A DNA stretch of 64,000 bases, from positions 111,489-175,488 of the forward strand of contig NMRB01001159.1 of NCBI GenBank assembly GCA_002633025.1, written 5' to 3'. The first letter of the stretch is position 1. Every line of letters starts with the position of its first letter. The notes below the pieces were generated by a model, which saw only the letters and a program-made list of their open reading frames with translations, did not search any database and had not been told where the DNA came from. The translations under genes were made by a program, and so were the position numbers. This DNA comes from Notospermus geniculatus (Eukaryota > Nemertea > Pilidiophora > Heteronemertea > Lineidae). Shown piece after piece: positions 12,478-23,749 of the stretch.

Positions 12478-12815
12478 TTAAGAAATCAGGGTTGATGCAT
12501 CAGATTGCTGTCAATAGGACACACTTTCTATTTTTTGTTGTGATAGGAATGTTTCTCAGTTAGATGTAGGTTGAAGGCGGTATTTGATGCTTTTGTGAAG
12601 GCATAATTGATTTGCCATGGATGGATTTTGACAAATTTTCTTCAGACATATCATCATTTCGGCGTCGTGAGCCTATTGGCTCTTTACCACATGCAGGGTA
12701 TGCTTTGGGAAGTCCTCTTCTCTGTTTATTGCTACCAACCTTCCTTTCCCTTACTGGCCTTTCTCCCCTCTGGGCTGACCCACCCATTAGTGACATCCAT
12801 ATACATGTACATGTA

Positions 12816-13017
12816 TGTGACCCTCCACCACAAAACCAGTCGTAAGTCGCAGGGAAAATGAGCCTATAACGTATTGAGATGACACCAGAAGATAAAGAAA
12901 GATGCAGAATCACTCAGACTTCACAACAGACTGACAATACTGAAATTGACAAATAATTTGGTCCCAACTTGCCAACCTCAGAGCAACTGACGACTGGTTT
13001 TGTGGTGCAGGGTCACA
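12816..13017. mobile_element. TA-flanked MITE present only in duplicon A
   Basis: Inverted ends TGTGACCCTCCACCACAAAA and TTTTGTGGTGCAGGGTCACA, flanked by TA. Copy B has CCATATATGACATTG here, the empty site. The same family forms the composite element at 48442-48777. 202 bp, no coding. Confidence 0.8.
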
Positions 13018-14470
13018 TATGACATTGTTTGAGAGAGAAAAAACAACTGCAAACAGGGAAAAATTTTATGTAATGTGTTGTGTGGTTAGTGTGCCAAGTC
13101 TGTCTTTTCCTGAATGATCAGCAACTTTCTTCTAAATAGGTATGATCTATTTACAAAATCCAAATGATAACTCTGTCTATTTGTGAATTTGGATATCATT
13201 CTTTGTCAAATAACTGCTATTGGATGACTCAAATATCGTGACTTGATTTCAAAACTCATTCGTGTTTTGCAACCCGCTCATTTTCTAGACAATTTCTATC
13301 TGTCTTCAGAATCATTTTTCTGTTACCTGCTGTGATCGCGACAGTTAAATCAAGTCGTGATTGTGCACTTGGTATCGACAGTTAACATTGATTACCTAAT
13401 GACAATCCTCGTGCTCGAAAATTGAGAATGGCACCTAATAATTTGGTTATCAGGTGTCCTGCCTGGAGTTTAAATTGGAAGACACTTTGCGGAGACATGC
13501 GATTGAGTAGCAGTTTGATCCTGAGTTGGTTACTTGTTCTGTCCATACAATATCTGTTATTTGTTTCTGGTTTTCTTGTTGCGTGTCTTAGATTAATGGC
13601 TTTCGTGGTATTGGCACGTATTGATTCATAGCATCGATTTGTGCCGAGGAAACAATTGGAGGTTGATCGTCGGGGACGACGTTATAATGGCGGGATCACG
13701 TCCACCTGGTTCTAATTGGTTCCTCCACGATCTCATGCTTGCCAATCACATGTCACGTATAACGAATTGAACTGTCTGTCATTGCCACCGGGTGTATCGA
13801 CTGTGTCTTCCGAAAAGAAATAATACCGCAATTTACAGGTGACTGAATGAGGGAAAAACAGGCAGAAAAACTTTCCCTATTTTCTTGATCATCTGCGACA
13901 CAATCGTGAGAAAAAAATGTGTGATCTGTTTCTGTGGGACCAATTAATTGTTCAAAGTAAAGCAAGGTATTGATAGATGCCACAAATGCTGTTTTTACCT
14001 GGTGTCAATGTCTAATGAGGATTAGCAAGGTTCAACTCTGGTACTTCAGTCATTTGTATCTTTCATCTGAAGCATGAGAGGTAGTTGTCAATTTAGCTTG
14101 GTTGCTTTGGGACATTTTTTGCATGAGCCTGCTGTCCTTGGCTTATTGTGACGTAAATAATTTACGTCACTGACCTTGTGATGATGGTACTTGCATGGGT
14201 GCAAATTTAGTTTCGCTGGATAAGTGAAGTAGCTTTTAGTGGATTCAAAGTGGATCTGCCGCTGACAGCTTCAAGTAGACCAAGTGTCTAAGTATGGTCG
14301 CAAGATTGGAAGTAAAAAATAAAATGAGTGACCTCATCTTTTTGAAAAAAATGTCTGAAAAGATGGCCAACTTTTCATTTTCAGTTGTCATTGAATTTAT
14401 CCATTTAACTAAGCTCTGCTATTTAAAACCCGGTGATCTCCATGCAGTTCACAAAAATTGCCAAGGGTCC

Positions 14471-14740
14471 ATGCAGTGTGGCTGTTGGCCATCCCACCAT
14501 GGCTGGATCCATGAAGTGTGGCTGTTGGCCATCCCACCATGGCTGGATCCATGAAGTGTGGCTGTTGGCCATCCCACCATGGCTGGATCCATGAAGTGTG
14601 GCTCGTTTTGGCCATCCCACCATGGCTGGATCCATGAAGTGTGGCTGTTGGCCATCCCGCCATGGCTGGATCCATGAAGTGTGACTGTTGGCCATCCCGC
14701 CATGGCTTGATCCATGAAGTGTGGCTGTAGCAAACAGCCG
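14471..14740 (+). repeat. 40-bp minisatellite (duplicon A)
   Basis: About seven units of a 40-bp repeat, each with GGCTGTTGGCCATCCCACC, CATGGCTGGATCC and ATGAAGTGTG. One unit has a CGTTTT insertion. Since 40 is not a multiple of three, the overlapping minus-strand open frames of up to 140 residues are shifted copies of the same words and not a protein. Confidence 0.9.
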
Positions 14741-15299
14741 TTCTACCCTTCATATCTCGATGCTTTGTACCGGTAACTCCTGTGCTCAACCAATCATTTC
14801 CCTTCCTTCCGTATATCGGCCATCTTCCCATTTCTTACAATCGTTATTTCAATCAATTAATCTGAACTACATAAACTCCGAACTTACAAGTGAGATCATA
14901 GAACTGACACATCATTGTGTGACCGAAAAAATAAGACCTATTGAATGGAAATGTCAGCTATATCTTATTAGATTTGAAAATGATAGAAATAGATAAATAA
15001 TTTGTTCGCGATCATATTACTGGTGATAAGTAACTACATTTACCTCAACTGTAGCATATCGTGCTGCGCGTCATAATCTTCGAGTGGGATGAAGAAAAAC
15101 TGTCCTTTCTTTCTTGATTGAACCACTGTGCAATATTTTAATGTCGATTTCAATCACCAGGCTGTCCTGCTGCACCCAGTGGGCAGCACTGTATTGGTTG
15201 AATTGGTGACGTACAGGCAGATCATGGAAGTGGCGCGCTGAGCGGCAAGCACATTATGGATCTTTATTGAAAATATTGGACAAAGTAATGTACAGCCAG

Positions 15300-15460
15300 A
15301 GGAATACAGAGTGCCTAAAGAATTCCAGTTGCACTCATTGGTTGTCTATGAAGAGAACTCTCCATCTCAGGAAGAATAGGCCCGACATTAGATTGCACCC
15401 AGAACCTCAGAGGTGATAGGCAATGAAGTTTGACCTGCACCTCTCTGACCGCCCAATGTA
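15300..15460 (-). mobile_element. SINE of the local family, minus strand (duplicon A)
   Basis: Read on the minus strand: GGGCGGTCAGAGAGGTGC, then TATCACCTCTGAGGTTC and, at the end, TATTCCTCTGGCTGTACATT. These words recur in order in the copy at 32030-32180 (minus), and the counterpart in copy B is at 26340-26527. Confidence 0.5.
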
Positions 15461-16208
15461 AGTCCTGTATTGGAGAAATCTACCCAGGGAACCAGCTTAT
15501 GGGCTGAGGACACTCCGTTATCCGCCATCTCAGAAGCTGCAGATGACATATGACCACTTGAGAGCATGAAGTATATGCGACATGTGACGATTATCGTTTT
15601 CTGCTTTGAAGGTGTCGTCATCTCATCGATGCTACATTGTTTCCTAATAGATTTTGTCATGGGGCGAACTTCATCGAGACTGCAAAACTATTCAGGGGAC
15701 TTGACCGGTTTCGTTTCCTGTACACTCACAAAGTTTTCACAGCTATCTACCCCTTGCAACAGAACCCCAATATTTTTCTCCAGGCTGGAAGAAATCCTGT
15801 CATTTTGACCTCCATCATGATAAAAGATTGGTGAAAATCAGCTCAGGACGATGATAGTTTGACTGTGGATTAGGCTTATTTCGTTCTCCTGTTAATCTAT
15901 GATATCTCCATATGGGATAAGAACATGATCAGCACCGTCCATGATCAAACGAACTCAGCAGAACGTCCATTTTGTCATTATCTCTCAATTGAAGAGGCAC
16001 ATGGTTAATACAGTCTCTGTGTCTTTCGTTAAAAGAGCACAGAGAAGTTGGATGATCAGGTTTTGGTGCAAGATTCAAGTCGTTCGTTCAATAGGAGCTG
16101 CCAGCAATTTGACCAATAGGTGTAACTACGGCCCAATTCAATGCCTAGCGGACCCATTCATGGTTGATTGAGCACCAATTCAAGAGAACTTCCTTTTGTA
16201 TTGGTCCA

Positions 16209-16302
16209 CTACAGGATGGGCTAGAGAAAGTGCCCCTCGAACAATAGGGAAACAATAGAAATGCTATTGTTCGAGGGACAATTTCTCTGGCCCGCCCTGT
16301 AG
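16209..16302. mobile_element. Short foldback element (duplicon A)
   Basis: Arms CTACAGGATGGGCTAGAGAA and TTTCTCTGGCCCGCCCTGTAG, with AACAATAG/CTATTGTT inside. Present in both copies (27544-27637). Confidence 0.7.
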
Positions 16303-17324
16303 AACTTTGCTGCCATCTTTTGGCAATAAATGCAGCTGACTGCTCCTGTTCCCATATGGTCCATTCCCTTGAACTTTCCTCTTGCTGTATGAATGTGCAT
16401 GCCCTCTAGTGATTTAGGTGTGGTATTCCACCTTATGTTTGTATGAGCAGGCTCCTCGATGGGACGGATGATGTCATCTAGCCAACTATATAAGCAGTGC
16501 TGCCATCTGGCCATTGTGTGATAAACCAATGTGTGGCGCTTCAGAAAACAGCATGATTTTGCCATCTGGCACGAGCCGGGTATTTCAGGCCGTAATGCTG
16601 CCGCCTGGCGCAGTGCCGCAAACCATATGGCACCACAGAGAAGTGGAATGGATAGGTGGTGCCATCTGGCTGTGGGCAAAAGAACCATCAAGTGGCCCTT
16701 TAAGTTGCCTTTAAAGAAGTAGCATGATGGCGCCGCCATCCAATCTGTATGAGTTACAATAATCAGTGGCCAATTGATTGGCACTCCAATTTAGGAGTTG
16801 TATTTCGGCACGCACTGTATGTGCGTCTTCCCCGCAAGACAGCTCATCATTCTCTAATGGCAGTAGACGATGTTTCTACCCATGTCTTGGTCACACTAGC
16901 GATCATCAATTACATCTCCCTGACACTTGAATCAAAGGCCTACCTGTCCCATTCCTGCCATGATGGGCTTTCAGTATTGGATCAAATTGTAATTGATACA
17001 ATAGCTGTTGCCTGTCATGAAATAAAGCCAAGTTGATGAACTGGTGGCTCAAATTTCCTGATGAACTGATCCAGTAATCAGAGTTGTATTAACTGCATAA
17101 ACATGCAAGGCCTAGTTGATGAACTATGATAAGAATGTTCTGAAACTTCTGCGATTCTGCCATTATCAATTGCTCCACCTATCACCATGTCGAGTTCCTT
17201 CCGAGTGGTTCACGTGTTTTGGTATGACATATTCTATCATTAGTGCACCATCAGCATGGTGTGAAGAACGTTCCGTTGGCCCTGCTGGGGCTATGCAGAA
17301 CATCGCATCAGCAAGAGGATCTTG

Positions 17325-17712
17325 ATTTTCATTGAAATCCGATTGTCCATTCTGCCACCAGGGGGCCAAAACTGAGGACTTTATGTGCGATCCAACCTTA
17401 ACCGTTGGTCGGATCCTCACTAAATTTTTATCATAGGTACGCCTAATGAAGTTACATGATTTGACCTCTTTTTCAAGGTCACTGATGTCAAAGTTCAAAG
17501 TTTTGCCATTAGGTGGCATGTTTCATGGCCGCAGGGGCTATTGACCTGAAGCTTGGTACATATATTCCCCTAGGTCAGATGACCAATGACACCAAGTTTT
17601 GGCCCAATTCGATTCTTGGCTTGGCCACTAGGTGGCTAAAACCAAAAACACAATTGTCATCTGTTCTTCTGGTAATTCACCGACAGGTGAGCACATGGTC
17701 CATGGACCATTT
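17325..17712 (+). repeat. Copy-B-specific interspersed repeat
   Basis: Sequence absent from copy A, with words such as GCCACCAGGGGGCCAAAACTG and TTGGCCACTAGGTGGC. Similar in style to the repeat at 63705-64000 (GGCCAGTAGGGGGCG), so probably a common interspersed repeat. Confidence 0.5.
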
Positions 17713-18464
17713 CACTCAATTCTCAATACGGCTGATGTACCGGAATGCAGATAGAAGTGACCTGCATTTGACCCAGGGAATCCACCAATCAGGAAGGGGT
17801 TTCCCACGTTAGAAATAGAAAAGGTATCAGCATAATAGTTCCTATACTTACCACCTGCACCAGTACTGACCAATCAGATGCACGAACGTGATGGGCACGC
17901 CCGGTCCTAACAAAATCCGATTCAAAATAGTTAGGACTGGGTACCAGTTTAAGTAGGACACTGGAAGAAAAACCAACAAAATTGACAAGTGTGGTCTAAA
18001 CTTTTGCAAATGACTGTATCATGTAGGACCCATATAAATGTGCCACGTTCCTATTACTGACGTTTCCATCCATGATGATGTCCTGTCCTTGTATAGGAAT
18101 CTAATTACACATCCCTAATTGTCATTGATGACTTGTATCTGTTCATTTACCTAATTTATGTGAAAATCACTCCTTTATTGGCTTATTATATGTATCCGTA
18201 GCAATAAATAATGCACAACTCCGATCATCGATAATTCATTTGACCTTGATAGCCATCGGTGTACAAGATAATTTTTACCCGTGTACACATGGATCAGGTA
18301 TCTATTGGTTTCTGGAAATGTACATCAGTCAGTCCTGTATTACGGCATACGGCTGATTTTGTGGGAGATGAAATGTACATGATAGTGTGGTAGCCTATAC
18401 AGTATGGTGTACTAGCATTTTAAAGTCATTTAGGTCAACCTAACCCAGATATTGAACATAAAGC

Positions 18465-18609
18465 GGGCCATACATGATCAATATTATTGCACAAAATGGG
18501 GCCCATAATAGAGGCATGTGCTTCTGGTATGATGGGTGGAAAAAAGATTGGCAATAATATTGCCCATTTTGGTCCTCATATTGTGCAATAATATTGAACG
18601 AGTATGGGC
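18465..18609. mobile_element. Imperfect foldback in duplicon B
   Basis: Counterpart of 8005-8149, same ends and length, with a few substitutions. Confidence 0.6.
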
Positions 18610-18697
18610 AGCTTAAGAACTGATTTTGTGGAGAGAAGCAGCTCATGTAACGATTAGCTACTGCAGTTAAGTAATGGTGCTACTAGCTTTTATTGGA

Positions 18698-18840
18698 CAG
18701 TCAGTGTGGCAGAGTGGAAACCGGTGCCTATCACCCCTGTCAGAATTCATGTGATAAAGAGGTCAACTTTCTTTGACAATGCAAGTTTTCTCCCGGTACT
18801 CTGGTTTCCTCCTGCTGTTCATTATTAAATGATTCCCACT
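18698..18840 (+). mobile_element. tRNA-derived SINE fragment (duplicon B)
   Basis: Counterpart of 8238-8380 in copy B, with TGGCAGAGTGG and CTCTGGTTTCCTCCTGCTGT intact. Confidence 0.5.
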
Positions 18841-19074
18841 TCACCAAGCGGGCACTGTGCCATTGGCACTATTTTTAAATTTGCCTGATGTTGTCTATGC
18901 TGTGTATTTGGTGCTCAATTAATAGCGAATCAATATTTCAAGAAATTCACTCAAGTCATTTAGGCCCAGCTACCCCTGGATATAAGATGGGATGTTTTTC
19001 ACTGTGTGCCTTGTCTACATGTAGGTCGCACTGACCTTGTTATCTAAATCTTTCTGACCTATTTTTCATTACAG

Positions 19075-19123
19075 ATCTGATGAAATGGAAATGGTGATGG
19101 GTGACCTTGAGCGAGCTAACGAG
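19075..19123 (+). CDS. cux1: CUX coiled-coil exon, duplicated copy B (49 nt)
   Basis: Second copy of the 49-nt exon, in the second duplicon. The acceptor (TTACAG) and donor (GAG|GTAAGAT) are intact, and it encodes the same SDEMEMVMGDLERANE peptide with one synonymous difference (GAG at 19109-19111). It is the copy nearer to the next exon (33241). Nothing in the sequence marks it as dead: splice sites, frame and peptide are all kept. Because of its phase (in at 2, out at 0) it can only replace copy A, not follow it. Skipping both copies also shifts the frame and gives TGA within the next exon. Either both are true alternative exons, or one is an unmerged allele in the assembly. Confidence 0.82.
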
Positions 19124-20253
19124 GTAAGATCAAGTTTATCGATTAAGAATTCAGGATGGTTAAGTGGGTCATTTCTCAACAAATTAACTTTCAGAAAAGG
19201 TTTCTTTGCTATGTGAACTGAGGTGCGATGTTATGGATTGAAATAAGATTACATGTATTTCACATTCAGGGCTTTCCACACAGGAGGGGCTGCAAGTCCT
19301 AACAGCCTAGTCAGACTCAGGTCATTGTTTTGACATGGTGAAGTGATTATATTATATTTGCGTAGTTTATCAGCGTCTGCAAATTTTGATACCAAATTTT
19401 CAACGAATTGGCAACTGGTCAGCAAAATTTTGCACTCAATTCTGACTTTCAAAATTAAAGCGATAAAAGAAAAATATTTTTCCTGAAAAGTTGCTAAGTG
19501 ATTTTAGGTTGTTCTGCCATGTAGCCCTTCATATATCGAGTACTTGATGTTGGTGACTGGGGATAACTTTAAAGTACTTTTCTCTTTCCTTGACATGGTA
19601 TTTTATTTTGAACCAATACTAACTCCATTTATTTCACTGTAATTGCTCTGACCTCTGCATTCCTGAATCCAATTGCTTGATCTATGAAGGTTATTTCAGA
19701 AGTCTCTCTGTCTTAATTCAATAAGACTTCCTCACATAAGTTGTGAATCATGTTACATTATAGTCAGATCATGAGGTCATCTCTAATTGGAAAAGTTGAT
19801 TCCTAATGACATTTTAATTGATTCTTAATTGTATTTTAATTGATCTCGTTTAAGCAAGATGAGTTATATGATACGCAATCAGGGTAAAGTTCATGGGGAA
19901 TGAATAGCGGGTCAAATCGTTCAAATCATCTGAGAAAAAATGATTGTTCCTCACTCTTTATATCATGTCTGGCGCCTAATTATAATGAGGTCAGTCTTAA
20001 AATGCTGGCACATTCAATTGAATGGTTTGAATAAAAAGTACGATTGACTAATTTAATTATGAGTATTACTTCCCAAAAAGGAAACAAATTTGTTGGCTAT
20101 TATAGATATTTAGATGCCCATCAACCTCATCCAAGTAATTTAACAGATGATCAACTCCAGCCTATGTGTGAAGCACTTTGAAATAATAGCACTATCAAAA
20201 GTGCCGTATAAAAGATCGACATTATCTTAATAGCTCTGCTGACGAAGTTATGC

Positions 20254-20695
20254 ATCGATGATGAATGGTGCGATAATTTTTGCTTTGGCATTGTTGGCTG
20301 TCGTTTGCTGTTCCCTTAGTGTCTCAGCTGAGTGCCAAGCCCATGGGCCTCTTGTTTATCTCCTGTCATGCAGTTTGAGAGACAGGAGTCAGGGAAGTCA
20401 TGCATCAATGATGAATGATGGATGTGATAAATCTTTACTTCAGGATTGTTGGCTGTGGTTTCCCTGTCCCCTCAATATCTCAGCTGAGTGTCAGGCCCAT
20501 GGGACTCTTGTTTATCTCACCATGAAATTTGAGAAGCAGGAGTCATGAAAGTCTGCTTCAATGATGAATGATATGATAAATCTTTACTTCAGCATTGTTG
20601 GCTGTGGTTTCCCTGTCCCCTCAATATCTCAGCTGAGTACCAGGCCCATGGGTCTCTTGTTTATCTCATCGTGAAATTTGAGAAGGGGGCTCCAT
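20254..20695 (+). repeat. ~150-bp tandem repeat, three units (duplicon B)
   Basis: Same array as 9797-10080 with one more unit (near 20545-20690), each ending at the GGCCCATGGG palindrome (the middle unit reads GGCCCATGGGACTC, the last GGCCCATGGGTCTC). The unit number differs between copies, as expected for a variable tandem repeat. Confidence 0.75.
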
Positions 20696-21173
20696 TTTAT
20701 GATATACTGCATATTTACCAATTCTTGAGGCATCCTAAGGTGCGGATGCCAAATATGGAACCTGCATGAAATTCATTGCAGACTCTTCAATATTCAACTT
20801 GTCCTGTATCCTGTCCGTTAATGAATAATATGCAACAGGTCAGAGATTTTATTCCAGATTATTCTGTGCCGTATTGAAAATGTTTGCAGGCTGATTTAGA
20901 TGACACAAGATATGACTTTGTAATCAAACATGATGAGCTACTCTTCCTAGTCTAATGAACTGTGTCAATTGGTCAAAATATTTACCTAATCTTTACAATA
21001 TCGTGTACAAATGAATGAATTCCTAGAGTCAGTCCATGCGATGTTTTGGGATGTTTTATTGGAGTTTATAGATGGTATAGCCAAGACAAATCTCATCTCA
21101 GCCTTATTAAAAGTGTAGAAATTGTGTTGTGTGAAATTTGTTAGGATGAAAATGCCATGATGCGTTTCCTTAA

Positions 21174-21445
21174 AGCCCCACAGTATTGAATTTTACGATA
21201 TTTTCAAAATGTTAGGAGAGAGCACAAAGAGGTCTCATAGCCTTGTGAAGGTCCCCAAAATGCTTGTCTGATACGTACTTCAGAGAATCGAGGCCTATTT
21301 TTCAGCTCACATTAGAAAAAACGACAGGGACAGCTCTAATGTATTCAGATAGAGCGCAGTACATTTTACACTACGCTGACGTTGTGCACTGACGTCAAGA
21401 ATCGCGGCGATGATTTGCGTTTTTCAAATTCAATACAGTGGGGCT
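21174..21445. mobile_element. TTAA-flanked MITE present only in duplicon B
   Basis: Inverted ends AGCCCCACAGTATTGAATTT and AAATTCAATACAGTGGGGCT, with TTAA on both sides (21170-21173, 21446-21449). The empty site in copy A reads CCTCAAATGCAGC, i.e. one TTAA-like site with a substitution. 272 bp, no coding. A piggyBac-type mover is suggested by the TTAA rule. Confidence 0.85.
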
Positions 21446-23179
21446 TTAAATGCAGCACATGCTGCATTTATACCTCTAAATCAATCATGTAAAGTGGCTA
21501 TCCTGGCAAGATTGGACTAGCCAATCATGGCAATACAACCACATATGTAGGTATCAAAACCATTGCTTTGCAACTTATAGTTGAGTTAGGGCTTTAGATA
21601 AGATTTGGTGTTAATGAGTATAATAATACTCCTTCACTGGAAAGTCGATGAGTATATAAAACCTCCAGATCCACCTGTTGACCTGAATCTGAAACAGGCT
21701 AAGATAGGAGATAAAAGCCGGCAGCAATTTACTTGGGAGATTTTGTACTGGACTGGAAAGATGAGTATGGACATCAGCTTCTCAGAGAGAATAACTGTAT
21801 TTCACTCCTCTTTGTTTTATGCCTCGTGAACCTGGCTTTGCCAACAAGTAAGTCTGACAAAAGAACTTCATTGGTGCAAGGACAACGAGCATCTGCTCCA
21901 AATTGGCCAAGTTTCAATGCCACCCCTCTAATGAGGACATTGTGAGGACTAATGACATTGTGAGGACTAATGTCTCACTTCGGGATGTCTCTAATATGGA
22001 GGTTTAAGTGTATCAGTGAGATGCGCCAACTCTAATGTTGTTTTTTTTTGTGCAAAAAGTTTTCTACTTGTAAAGGATGTTGTAGTTAGGCAAGTATGTC
22101 AACTATGGTAATGATTGATCTTCCCTGTCTGAGGCCAGTTCAAAGTGATCCGGGCACACGGCACATACTATTAAGCATATTACTCTGGTACTCATCTAAA
22201 AATGTAACTTGCGAACTAATGGTTCATTCCTGAAGATGCCAAGATCAAAGAGCGTGGAAAAATGTAGCTGACCCCAGTGGCTTTGATGCTGAAAAATATT
22301 CTGATCGCTTTGTGCGACTGTTCAAATTGGATGACCCTGTCCATAAGGATATGGTCTTTCAAAGTGATATCCTGTGTGACGTCGCTCTGATACAACTTTG
22401 TTTGCAACTTGTTTGCTCAAGGATTTGCCCTTTCAAATGTCTGTTAAGTGCGATTCCTGTGGAAATTTGCTGTGATCTGACTGTTGCACTGTTGTATTTA
22501 TTCAGTGGACAACTTTGCCTGTTCATTTAGTACGTCTGCCCACGCTGTTGCTGCAGGTGTGTTCATCAGCACCTTCATGCTCGATCACTTGCATCATTTA
22601 CAATCATCTGTGAAGGCTTCTCGTTATCGTTACCGTTGGATTTTGTCGGCGGATATTCAGATGAGATGGATTTTCAGTGGCGCTGGCCGTTTCCGTTTCC
22701 AGCAGTCATGCCGACGATGTATGAAAAATCAGCATTTCCAGTCCCATGGCCGGGATGGCATGGGGTCTTGGTAAGTTATGTTGCTGTTAGAATCGGGTTT
22801 CTTTTGTTGTTTTTAGAATTGGATAGGCGTGAGTCCACGTTAGTTACGAATGAGGCTTGTTGATAGGTGGATCTTAGCTCAATATTTCTCTTTGTGTAGG
22901 CTGGCTGCCGAGCAGGTCATTTCTTTATTTCTTTCAATGTCCCATGGAATATTGTGTAACTGATGGATGACATTGTTTATTTTCGGGTATTTGATTCCCA
23001 TCAAGAATGACAAAACCAATATAGCATTCCATCATATTGTTTGTGTGACTTCCTTTTGCATTAATTTCATGTTTCTATATTCCAACTTTATTGATCTCTT
23101 CAAATTTTTTTAAACTGAAATTCTCAGAAAATTACAATAGGAAAATGCATATTTTTGCCATCTGACCTGAGCACATTAA

Positions 23180-23749
23180 CTCTTTCAGCCCGAGGCGATT
23201 TTTTGGCCGCGACTCCCAGATCCTAGGCGATTTTCTGAAGAAAAAAATATTTCAGGATTTTAAAAAACTACTTACCCAATCTTATATTGTAGCATGGCTC
23301 ACATTTGGGGGCGATGTGGGCGACGTGGAGTGAAAATTTCGCCCAAAATAACTCACAGGGAGACATAAAGTCACCCAAAAAAAAATTTTTTTTTTTTTTT
23401 TTTAGGGGTACATGTATATAATCCCCTCTGAAGCATTTTCTTCACTCCAAGTGCCCAAGTCCGCTCCTAAATGCCCTAAAATATCATCATTAAGTGTTAA
23501 TTTCTTGCAAAGAGGCTGAAATCAAACAACTTTGTTCGATATGTTGTCCTCAAACTTTACGTGAAGTCTCCCTCTTGAGAGTAAAGTCTCCAAAATTTTG
23601 ACGATGGAGACATTATTTCTCCTTAATTTTAGACCCAAGTGTGAGCCCTGTTGTAGAAAATTGGGTTTAGGGGTGGACAGATATACTCGTTCATAGGATT
23701 TGAGAATGATTTTGGCAAACGGATATATCCATCTGTAGGGCTGAAAGAG
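23180..23749. mobile_element. TTAA-flanked MITE, duplicon B (interrupted)
   Basis: Counterpart of 12270-12477 with TTAA at 23176-23179 and 23750-23753, split by the 358-bp insertion at 23293-23650. Confidence 0.75.
23293..23650. mobile_element. 358-bp element nested in the TTAA MITE (duplicon B only)
   Basis: Ends CATGGCTCACATTTGGG and CCCAAGTGTGAGCCCTG are inverted repeats, flanked by TTGTAG (23287-23292, 23651-23656). Copy A has the single TTGTAG. Inside are inverted words around GAGACATAAAGTC and GAAGTCTCCCTC. No coding. Confidence 0.85.

Larger units (their letters stand above)
6617..16934 (+). repeat. Tandem segmental duplication, copy A (~10.3 kb)
   Basis: First of two head-to-tail copies. 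It begins at AGGCCTACCTGTCCC (6617) and ends at CTGACACTTGAATCA (16934), directly followed by the start of copy B (AGGCCTACCTGTCCC at 16936). The copies are collinear for their whole length with scattered substitutions, by eye a few per cent. Inside are the 49-nt CUX exon, SINE copies, a TTAA-flanked MITE, a 150-bp and a 40-bp tandem repeat, and foldbacks. Copy A differs from B by a TA-flanked MITE at 12816-13017, a 44-bp block near 12650, and different repeat sequence at 7057-7280. Confidence 0.92.
8667..19074 (+). other. cux1: Region between the two copies of the 49-nt exon
   Basis: Intronic sequence if both exons belong to one gene. It holds the rest of duplicon A and the start of duplicon B with the repeats listed separately. 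Open frames here (for example 13422-13631 and its copy 24457-24666) are short, preserved only because the duplication is recent, and have no recognisable domain. Confidence 0.6.

Noticed and set aside
14409-14831. 140-residue minus-strand ORF with Trp/His-rich repeats
   Set aside because: By-product of the 40-bp minisatellite; three overlapping frames give the same words and copy B breaks them.
16221-16784. 187-residue minus-strand ORF and its copy at 27872-28390
   Set aside because: Overlaps a foldback element and repeats, is broken differently in the two duplicon copies and has no recognisable domain.
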